Made by a program: the position numbers and the translations under genes. The notes under the pieces were generated by a model, which had not been told where the DNA came from, ran no database searches, and saw only the letters and a program-made list of their open reading frames with translations. DNA of 64,000 nucleotides from Pictodentalium vernedei (taxonomy: Eukaryota; Mollusca; Scaphopoda; Dentaliida; Dentaliidae), in NCBI GenBank assembly GCA_031216915.1, contig CM062290.1, positions 258,516,291-258,580,290 of the forward strand. The letters are read 5' to 3'. Positions 55,511 to 64,000 of the stretch are shown piece by piece. Every line of letters begins with the position of its first letter. The first letter of the stretch is position 1.

Positions 55511-56930
55511 GCCATTGCGTTCAAGCCTGCAAATATTTTTGGGGGTGCCTATCATTGTGAGAGATACTAATAGCTATGTGCCAGTCATACAAATATTGAT
55601 ACCGATCACAGGGATTAAGACCAAATATTGCAACTTTACAATGAACAATGTTATATCTCTCTGGATAAAAATTGATACAAATTTTGTATCCTGCAATTGC
55701 AGTATGCAAGTGCATGCTTAGTTACAATTTGTTTACATTGCAATTTATATAACATTATAAGCTTACAAACTGAATTTAGGAGGGGGCCATATAACTTTCT
55801 ATAAAAGAAAGGGGAAAAAAGACTTTCTCAATGTATAATAATTATTTAATTATGAAACCACACTGCTTTTATGTTTCTATATCCAAATCACTGGAAGGTG
55901 AAACCTAATGCTGTTACAATTTAGTCTTTTTTTGGAATGCTCATTAAGTTTACTTGGGAATCAGAACAGTTCAAGGCAGCTGCATAAAGTTTCAATGGAT
56001 ACGACCAGTGATTTATGAATCTGAAATTAAAATGCTACTTCTAGTTAATCAAGTTAGTGGAACTACGTTTGAGAATGTAAGATGAATGTTTATGTACAAA
56101 ATGTTGTATCAGAGTCCTGCTCTTGATTCTAAGGACATATCTCAACTCATCATGGGAGTCAAATTTTTTTTTGCAATCCTCTAAATCCTTCCAAATGCAT
56201 TTTGGGGAAAAGAAAAAAAATTGCATAATTTACAGGGGGTGGGGTCACTTTTTTGAGGTAGACATTGTTCCCAAAGAGGTATATGCCAAAATAATATTGA
56301 TATTTGGTTACGAATGTTTAAGTTATTCCAAAAACAAACAATATTTTTTAACAAAGGGCAATAACTCTCATAATTTTCATTTTCAAAGTTCGGATTTTTT
56401 GGCACTGCCATTTTGTCAGTGCGTGCCAGTTCAGCAAAGACTCAGCACAAGACCAGTTAATAAATATTTTACATAGCAACAGCAGACTATCAATAATTCA
56501 GCATGCAAGGTCCTCAGGAAAAAAAGCCTCACCATCTTCAGAGCCCATGGAGATCTATCGACCATAAAACAAAATGAAATGTCCTGCTGTGTTTGTGTTA
56601 GGAAAATTCAATTATCTTATTGTGTTGAGACAGAGTAAAACATCAGTCAAACTTGTTGCAGACTAAGAATTTATTCAAATTTCAGTTTTCAACAAAGAAT
56701 ACTTGACCTCTCAAGTTAATTTTTTATTGACTGAGGTTGAACACCACTTTCAGCATCGAAATGTATATTGCAGCTTCAACACAAGTCTAATTTCAAGTTC
56801 AGCCAATTGTTTACATACTACTGCAAGCAAGGACTAATAACATTCAAGATTATTTAAGGCATATTCTAGATATTTTTCTGCATTCTAAGGCTATACAAAA
56901 GCCAAATTCAAGGTTTCGCCTTCACTAGTC
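55511..56930. other. Unassigned stretch
   Basis: Open frames on both strands near 56041-56476 overlap each other and resemble nothing known. At 56727-56850 a diverged headless-retroposon piece (TTTTTATTGACTGAGGTTG, CACTTTCAGCATCG, GCCAATTGTTTACATACT) is visible. Confidence 0.35.
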
Positions 56931-57236
56931 CTAATTAGGCCCCCCTGGTCATTACCCTCTTTAACCTTTTACATAATGAATTGGCTGCATCTGCCCACAT
57001 AATTTACAAATTGAGCAGTTCCAAAAAAAACCTATCATGTGAAACCCTCATTCAAAACAAGTTTGTCGAGCTCATTTCAATCAAAGGTCACACGTTACGG
57101 TTTTGATTTTTTTTTTGTTTAAATTAGAAAAAAATTATTAAAATTAAGGAATATTTGATATAGTGTGAATTGGGTAAAGGGTTAAGGGAAGTGGAAGGAG
57201 GGGTAATGACCGAAGGGTCCTAGTGAGGACTGCATC
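56930..57236. mobile_element. Outer foldback element around a MITE
   Basis: AGTCCTAATTAGG, GGTCATTACCCTC (56926-56961) are matched in reverse complement by GGGGTAATGACC, CCTAGTGAGGACT (57202-57231). A family-1 MITE sits between them. Confidence 0.55.
56965..57182. mobile_element. Family-1 TA-flanked MITE, diverged
   Basis: Ends ACCTTTTACATAATGAATTG and GAATTGGGTAAAGGGT next to TA. Middle contains AAACAAGTTTGTCGAGCTCATTTC. Confidence 0.65.
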
Positions 57237-57498
57237 TTCACAAACTATGACATATAAAACTACAGAGTTTATGATTACGTCATTCATCTGTGTTTTTATT
57301 CAGAGAATATTCAAAGCTTTTAAAGGCATCCTGGCCCACTTTCAAGTATTCCAGGGCCTTGAATGGCCCCCTAGTCAAATTCAAGGCCATTCCTTGAATC
57401 CAGGGCCCCACGGGAACTGTGTAATTTAAACTTGTTAAGGATCACTCCTACCCATCTACATATTTGTGCATAAAGGGTAAGTGTATACATTTCACCTT

Positions 57499-57836
57499 TG
57501 TTTATTTGTTTATTGGGGTTTTAAGGCACTTTCAATGCCCTAATTCATATCATTTCAGAGAAGTTTACGGGTGGAGGTAAAGGGAGTACCTGAAGAGAAC
57601 TATCCAGCAGCAGCAAGTAACTGTGAAACTCTCCCACTTAGTAACAATCGAGGTAAGCATTGGTTGAAGACAAGTGTACCATTGATGTGCTGTATGCTTA
57701 AATGCACAGTGCCACTGTACTCCCACTTGGGCAGTCAGGATTAATTGTCTTAATGCAGATGACGTGGGTCAGGATCAAACCACATTGCCCTTTCGACCAG
57801 AAGTGCAATGTGCTAAGAAACTAGACACCACTCCCA
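57499..57836 (-). mobile_element. tRNA-type SINE, old copy
   Basis: Tail TGTTTATTTGTTTATTGGGG left, body TTTACGGGTGGAGGTAAAGG, AAGCATTGGTTGAAGACAAG and CACTTGGGCAGTCAGGATTA, head remnant ACATTGCACTTCTGGTCG and GTGGTGTCTAG (minus strand). Confidence 0.7.
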
Positions 57837-58077
57837 AGCAGGTCAGCAAAAGATTGGTTAAAATCTGGAAAAGTTTATTTCAGACTGTTGATGACACCCA
57901 GACAACCTGATCTGAACAACATCGCCACTCCAAGCAAATTCACAATCCACACAAGTCACCACTGACACTGTAAATAGTGAGCAAAGTACAAGCTGTCCCA
58001 AAACATCGATAAAATGAAAAGATTATGAATGCATGTCCTATGATGACAAGATTTGAACTTGCAGATACCCAACACAG

Positions 58078-58443
58078 ATATGTTAACCTCCCAAAATCTT
58101 TTTCAGGGAGACTGAAGAAAATTTTCAGGGAGATGACATGATTTTCAGGGAGATTTTTTTTTGCGCGTAGAAACCATGTGTGGATCGATCAATTTTAAAT
58201 ATAAATTAATACCAAATACCCCCTCCCCCCCCACACACACACACATAACAGGAAACAGCCCAACAACAATACATCAAAGGAACATACGTCAACGTTCTAC
58301 TAACTGGTGGTGAGTGACCCAGACCTGTTAACCTCTGGAGGTGACTGTCCATGAGATTTTGATGAGCTCCCAGTGAGACTCGGATGCTTGTCAGTGAGAT
58401 TTTTGCACGTGGGCAGCACATCAATAATTTCCATGTTACCCCC

Positions 58444-58474
<31 letters not shown>

Positions 58475-59637
58475 ATACATTAAACATTCCACCCTAATGT
58501 GTTTTATTTGAACAATTTGTCCTTTCAAAAGCCAAACCATAGAAATATAGAGAAAAACAGAAATCAGAAATATGGATGTGGTCATGTGCCAATATCTGAG
58601 CTTGTTCCAAAGACATCCATATTTCAATGGTTTTATGTACAAAATGTTTGGAGATATTTTCGACCTTTTCAGCACTATATCAGTTATGGTGCTGTGTTGA
58701 AAGTTTTGGATCCATTTGGGTAATTATGGGTACTTGCGGCAACCTGCGGTAACCTGCGACGATCTGTGGTGTTTAGGCACACCCCAGAGCCTGGTTGTTG
58801 TGGTAATTCGATCTTCCAAAGCCCAGCGCCCCACCTAACCACACCGGTTACTCACTGGAAGTAGTTGGTCATTTACGAAGGGGATTTGGAATGGGGTGAT
58901 CATTTTTCAGTGAAACGTGAAAATTATGCCACAAGCCAGCCCAGGACGAAACATCTTGGGGATATTTTGTTGTCCATTTATCACTACGAATGAAAAAATG
59001 TGTAAGTGCCGTAAATTACCAACTTTTTAGAGATTTTTTTCACCAAAAACATAATTTTTTTCACAGCCTGCTTTATAAAATTGCGAATCGGAAATTTTTC
59101 CCAATATATTGAAAATTACAGCAACTCATATGTTTGAGCCGTTTGTCTCCAAAATTGGCTATAATTATCTGAAAGTGAAATCCAAAATGCACAATAAATT
59201 TGTGCATATTTTGCACATTTTTCGATTGGACAAGATTTTATACGTATGGAATTTATTTTTCGATTTGACTGCTACCTGTATACAAGCAAAGGTGTGCCTT
59301 TAATATATAATCAATTTCAGCAATTATCCTGCATCTCAAATTCATTTAATCCGCCTGTCAAACGTGTTGCAATAATCACAACACGGCCATTGACAGAAAT
59401 GAGAACTGGTCATCAGTTCTTACGTAAGTGGTGACGTTTCACACAAACTTAATGACCTTGCCATTGAGAGTAGAGCACATGCTTTTGTATTTGTAAACAA
59501 AAGCTGGTGGATTCAGTTTTTGTCTGGTATGTCGACTTTCCGGGAGATTTTTGGTCCAAATTGACTCCCGGGCAGGAGGGCGGGAGGGGATAGCTAATTG
59601 CGGGAGAATCCCGGGCATTCTGGGAGAGTTAACATGT
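58078..59637. mobile_element. Possible 1.56-kb TIR element with CA and C microsatellites
   Basis: ATGTTAACCTCCCAAAAT at the left end and, inverted, ATGTTAACTCTCCCAGAAT at the right end form about 18-bp TIRs. A second internal TGTTAACCTCTGG is at 58326. Near the right end is the GC-rich TCCCGGGCAGGAGGGCGGGA, GCGGGAGAATCCCGGGCATT. C-runs with CA repeats are at 58217-58244 and 58439-58476. No transposase frame. Boundaries tentative. Confidence 0.45.
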
Positions 59638-60737
59638 CTGACCCAACATGACAAATGAACAATTCCCTAAACTTTTCTATTGGTGTTTTTTTGATTTAAT
59701 CAAGAATACAATGACAACTGGATGGCAATGAACAAGGACCACCCACAGAGATTGACTTGTGTTAAAAAGTGCTGATATTATGACTCAAAGATTCATTTTC
59801 TGACGATGTGCTTCATTTAACCTTGGAAGCAAGAAAATTTTATTCCTAGAGATTTGTATTTTATCCCACCATCTGCCTTCTAAGATAAACAGGTCCCTGG
59901 AGAGTTAGATCTTTCTTACCAAACCAACTTGACCATCAACCTTTGATCACTGGACTGTTTCACTGTCATCTGCATTTTGTAAACAAACATGGCATCTAAT
60001 TTTGCTTCGTTACTCATCCCACACACCCTACCACTCAAGAATAATTTTTCAACCACCAAACTACACGACTTCATCAAAAACAATTATTTTAAGTGATGTC
60101 ACCAGATTGTCAGCTGTTTCAACACTCTTCAATATGTAAACCTATCGCTGTCATGAGGCAGTGCTGCCTTTCTATGCTCTTTCCAAATAAGTAATTTATT
60201 TTTCACTCCAATCAATCATTAAAGCAGTAAATTTTCATTGCAGAAGCAATATTTTGAATTCAATGACATCATGTGGTTTTTGTGGTGGATGAAAAATCAT
60301 CCTCGAGTGGTGTGGGGTGGAATGGATGAATCTCAGCCTAGGAGAAATAAATTTGCCTGGGTCAAATATCTTTGCTTCAGATGAGATTTCCCCATCCCAC
60401 CCCCACTCCACACAAAGATAATAATAGTCACAATGTATGGGAGAGTGACTATAGGCATACTCCAATAAATGGTAACAATACAAATTGATATAAACAAATT
60501 TCTGACTGCCACATCAAGAATGTAACAAGCTATTAATTGAAAATAGAATAGGTTTTAATTTTTGGAATTCACTGAAAAAACACCTTTTCATAATCCATTC
60601 TAATGAGGGTGCCATAAGCCGAGGTTAAGTGCTTCTTGGGAATATTAGGGGTTGGTTTTGGTCATTATTTTGGGTAAAGAGTTGATCTAGATGTGATTTA
60701 CACTAAGGCTATACAGTGAAGAGGGTTAGTTACTCAG
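59638..60737. other. Unassigned stretch with foldback sequence
   Basis: GTGGTGTGGGGTGGAATGGA (60308-60327) is partly complementary to CCATCCCACCCCCACTCCAC (60391-60410). At 60590-60682 CTAATGAGGGTGCCATAAGC...GGTTTTGGTCATTATTTTGGGTAAAG resembles the right arm of a family-1 MITE. Nothing else recognised. Confidence 0.4.
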
Positions 60738-61026
60738 TTAATTATTTATTTATTTATTGGTGTTTAAGGTCACATACTTCTACACAATTGCTAATCGTGA
60801 CCACAACATGGAGACAAATTCAAGGTCAGTCAATCACAATTGCTAATCGTGACCACAACATGGAGACAAATTCAAGGTCAGTCAATCATTTATGCCCCTT
60901 GTTGCCTATTTTAGAGGACTTGCACCCCAAGCATTAGTGACTGGGTCCTAATTTACCAGTTAAACGGTGCTTGTTTACCACAGTAAATCTGCACTGCCTA
61001 ACTTCCTGGGGTTCCCAAGAGGGTAC
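60738..61026 (-). mobile_element. Headless retroposon with internal 54-bp tandem duplication
   Basis: Tail TTATTTATTTATTTATTGGTG left. The segment CACAATTGCTAATCGTGACC to GGTCAGTCAATCA occurs twice (60783-60834 and 60835-60888). It continues with CTTGTTGCCTATTTTAGAGG, CACCCCAAGCATTAGTGACT and CTTCCTGGGGTTCCC as in 12054-12286. Confidence 0.75.
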
Positions 61027-61058
61027 TCGGTTAATAATGAATTTTTTTTATAACCAGA

Positions 61059-61101
61059 AAGTGTGACTAACCCTGTGCAGGGCACAGGGTTAGTCACACT
61101 T
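61059..61101. repeat. Perfect 20-bp stem-loop
   Basis: AAGTGTGACTAACCCTGTGC (61059-61078) and its exact reverse complement (61082-61101), loop AGG. Partial relatives (CTGTGACTAACTTGC; GCACAGGGCTAGTTGG) follow at 61225-61340. Confidence 0.9.
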
Positions 61102-61721
61102 GCTGATTATAAAAAATTATCAACTGCCATATCACACACTACATGAAAATGTATATTCACTAAGGATATGTGTGCACAGGGTTAGTAGGATAATAGAGAT
61201 TATCTTATTTATATAACCAGAAAGAAAACTGTGACTAACTTGCACTCAGTTAGTTGGTAAGCTAACATACATTAGCTGACCATGCTACATGAAAATATAC
61301 ACTGACTGAGGTAGTAAAAATGCACAGGGCTAGTTGGTAACATGCTATATACAGAGCTGGATTCAAGGAACTTATGGAAATACTTATACTGGATTGCTAA
61401 ATTTTTTTAAATGTGAATTTTAGAAATGAAAATGTATTCTATTGTCAATTAATAGCTTGTATTGTGTACAAAGTATTTACATTTCTGATAACAGATGAAA
61501 GCACTGATGTAATAACATTAGTTAAGAAGTAGTAGCCAGATGATGTATGGCAAATAATCTAAAACATTTGTACACATCTGCAGACTCCATTGCAACACCT
61601 ATTTTTAACCCTTTGAATTACATACCTTGGGCACCTTTTGCGGGAAATGGTCAAACACATCACCACATCCATTTGGCACATGGAAACCTTCGTCCAGATT
61701 TATTAATTTTCTTTTTTTTTT

Positions 61722-62245
61722 ACTGGGTCACTTTCAGCATTTTGGCTATATCATGACTGCAACATAGGTATGAGTTCAAGTTTAGGCAATCATTTATACC
61801 TATGCTGCCTTTGGACTTTAAACCGAAAGCTTGATGGTTTGATCCTCACCAGCAGTAACTGCACTGCATCCTCGAGTAAGACAATTAATCCTAACTGCCT
61901 GTGTGGGGGCACAGTGAAGGCGTGTACTAAGGTGCAGTGCACAACAATGGTTTACTCACCTTCAACCATTGCTAACTCAGCTTGTGTAGAGTTAAACAAG
62001 TTGAGGTAGTAACTTGTGAAACTCTACACAAGCAGAGTTAGCAATGGTTGAAGGTTGCTGAGTTTTTCTCTCCAGCTTCTTCCACCTTTACATTTGTCAG
62101 ATATGAGGTGACCATGGCTGTTAATCCCCAATAGACTAACAAACAAACATACCTATGCTGCCTATTTTCGAAGAATTCCACCCCAGGTGTTGACTTGTTC
62201 ATCACAGTAAACAAACAATGCCCCACTTCCTGGGTTTGCATGGGT
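61722..62245 (-). mobile_element. Headless retroposon interrupted by a SINE
   Basis: GGGTCACTTTCAGCATTTTG, TATCATGACTGCAACATAGG and ATACCTATGCTGCCT are on the left. After the SINE, ATACCTATGCTGCCTATTTT, CCACCCCAGGTGTTG and CCCACTTCCTGGG follow. Confidence 0.7.
61811..62148 (+). mobile_element. tRNA-type SINE with an internal inverted duplication
   Basis: 5'-truncated head with B box-like GATGGTTTGATCC, then GCATCCTCGAGTAAGACA, GGGGGCACAGTGAAGGCG, a 44-bp inverted repeat (61959-62002 with 62011-62054), and the usual CTCTCCAGCTTCTTCCACC end. Target duplication ATACCTATGCTGCCT (15 bp) at 61796-61810 and 62149-62163. Confidence 0.88.
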
Positions 62246-63933
62246 TAACCTTCATCCATATCTACAGATCCTATTACAATATCTGAACATTGTTTAAGCA
62301 TTTCATATTACATACCCTAGAAGTCTTTTGCAAGAAACATTCTAATAAAACACTTGAGTGGCTGGTTTGGCACAACCTCCGGGAACATCCTCAAAACCTA
62401 ATATTGAAACACGCTAGTTCAGTTGTAGAACTCTGACTTACATAGGTTGGATTATACAAGTATAAGCAAAAAGTGGAAAATCAACATTTTTTCAAATGTT
62501 TCTGCAAAAGCCACCTGGTGGTAAAAATTATCCAAAGCTGGTTTTTCCGAATCCGCAAGCCCTACTGAACAACTGCAAAAAGTTTCAGAATTTCAAATCA
62601 AAACTAGAACTATCACTGAAGCTGATTAACTGGTTGAGCACTACAATTCTTACACTGTGCAGTTGAAACATGTATATTTTTTTCAGAAGTTTTACAAATA
62701 ATGTATGATTCATATATATTGACTTTTTTACCCTTTCTTTTGATGAAACCCATCAGCATGTATACATATTTTTTAAGGTAATTAAATTTTCTTCAAGGCT
62801 TCATTTTTTATTTTACCGTATATTGTATTAATTACAGGTAACACAGGTAAAAAGGTAACTAATTAACAAGTAAAATGGTAAAAATTGAAAACTTAAGGGA
62901 AAATAAAGATTTTTGACTTTGTTGTTGTTTACTTTCCACTCCCAAAACATACCCTTTTATCAAAGGTCACCCTATTGGTTGATTGTGGTGCATAGAAGGT
63001 GTATAACAGGTATATTATCATTGACGAGCGAACAGGTAAGAACCATCATAAAAGTCAATTTTTAAAGAAAATTTGTTTTGTAGTTTTTCACAAGCCTCTT
63101 ACAAGACGTATCCATTGAGATATGATACTATGACAGCTAACAACAATGTTTGCTGTGCATTGTTTCACAACAGGTATTACCTGTACTAAATGAGCAAACA
63201 GGTAAACGGAAAAAATAATCGCAAACTAGAGAATTGTAATTTGTTGGACAAATTACGGGCTTTCCCAACTTTTTAATGTGAAAAGGCAAACTGTATTGTA
63301 CACAAAACTATCGATCAGTTTTGAAAACAGAAAATTTAGTGGAAATCAAAGTTTTTGTGATGCTACTAGTTTTTATGCAGCCAAAACAGATATTTGAGAT
63401 ACAGCAGGACACCAAAACATTTAACACAAAATTTGCTCTTCAATAATTACAGAATATTTTCATAGATAGCAAAACAAGCGATGTCCTTTCTGCTTTGGAA
63501 AAAATTAGTACATATGAATTATGGGCATACGGGCCGGGGTTTCATGAAGGACTGTGCCCCAACCCACCCCTGAGTCAGGAAGGAGCCGATTTTTCGGCCA
63601 ATATGCCAGAAAGTTTCGGACAATTTAGTTGCCAGAAATGACCACAAAACATTTTGGTTTTCCACACAAAATGTTGTTTTCCTATCTCATCACTAGAAAT
63701 AGCAAATAAACTGACCATTAATACTGTACAAGTTGATTCAGTGGAACCGTATCCACGTTAATATTATTCATTTATAATCACACAAGTACATATAGCTAGT
63801 ATACACAATGATGGGTACAGTTCAAGTCAAAATGAGTTGATTAAAGGGATGTTGAACAGCTTGTTAATATTTCTTGCATTACATTACTACTTTGCTATTT
63901 ATTGACAGAAGGATTTCACGGAGGGTTTCCCTG
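62246..63933. other. Unassigned stretch with ACAGGTAA-rich tracts
   Basis: Repeated ACAGGTAA-like words occur at 62836-62880, 63030-63040 and 63170-63205. Otherwise AT-rich without recognised repeat or gene. Confidence 0.35.
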
Positions 63934-63937
63934 ACGG

Positions 63938-64000
63938 TATTTATTTATTGGTGTTTGCGGTCACATACTTATTCACAATGGCTAATCGTGACCGTGGCAG
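63938..64000 (-). mobile_element. SINE or headless retroposon tail running off the window
   Basis: TATTTATTTATTGGTGTTTG then GGTCACATACTTATTCACAA and GGCTAATCGTGACCGTGGCA match the left end of 40831-41180. The head would lie beyond the window. Confidence 0.75.

Overview
The window looks like animal nuclear DNA from a lophotrochozoan, most likely a bivalve mollusc. It is AT-rich and shows no bacterial-style gene packing. It is crowded with tRNA-headed and 5S-rRNA-headed SINEs, foldback MITEs, pearl/HINE-like elements with central tandem repeats and ACGG- or ATGG-type microsatellites, and two tyrosine-recombinase (DIRS-type) retrotransposons. The phylum is inferred from repeat style only. I found no host gene that I can support; almost every open reading frame longer than 100 codons lies inside a mobile element.

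Layout. 1-518: satellite-like tandem repeat. 990-6371: DIRS copy A, minus strand, badly eroded. 7.2-12.6 kb: blocks of pearl/HINE-like elements and degenerate 145-190 bp tandem monomers. 13.0-17.3 kb: foldback elements, tRNA-like repeats in inverted pairs, and 5S-derived SINEs. 18.5-22.7 kb: three tandem arrays, a tetranucleotide-tailed element and a tRNA SINE. 23-30.7 kb: several TA-flanked foldback MITEs, a 144-bp tandem array, and a nest in which one retroposon carries both a MITE and a SINE. 30.7-38.7 kb: a pearl/HINE-like element split by DIRS copy B (32438-38038). 39-41.2 kb: a pogo/Tigger-like MITE carrying a SINE, and an intact-looking tRNA SINE. 42.2-43.9 kb: two more tandem arrays. 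43.9-46.1 kb: a repeat-poor stretch. 46.1-50.3 kb: nested TIR elements, MITEs and SINEs. 51173-54284: a 1.5-kb tandem duplication that includes a 5S SINE. 54-55.4 kb: tandem monomers. 57.5-64 kb: SINEs, a 1.56-kb TIR element and hairpins.

How the parts relate. Both DIRS copies keep inverted terminal repeats and an internal complementary region that spells out the junction of the two element ends, as expected for replication through a circle and integration by a tyrosine recombinase. Coding order on the minus strand is gag, reverse transcriptase, RNase H, tyrosine recombinase. Both copies are broken by stops, frameshifts and deletions. The SINEs are modular: a 5S or tRNA head, a shared body, and one of two 3' tails; one tail is shared with a further headless retroposon. 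Target-site duplications visible around many of them point to LINE-driven retroposition. The LINE itself is not in the window.
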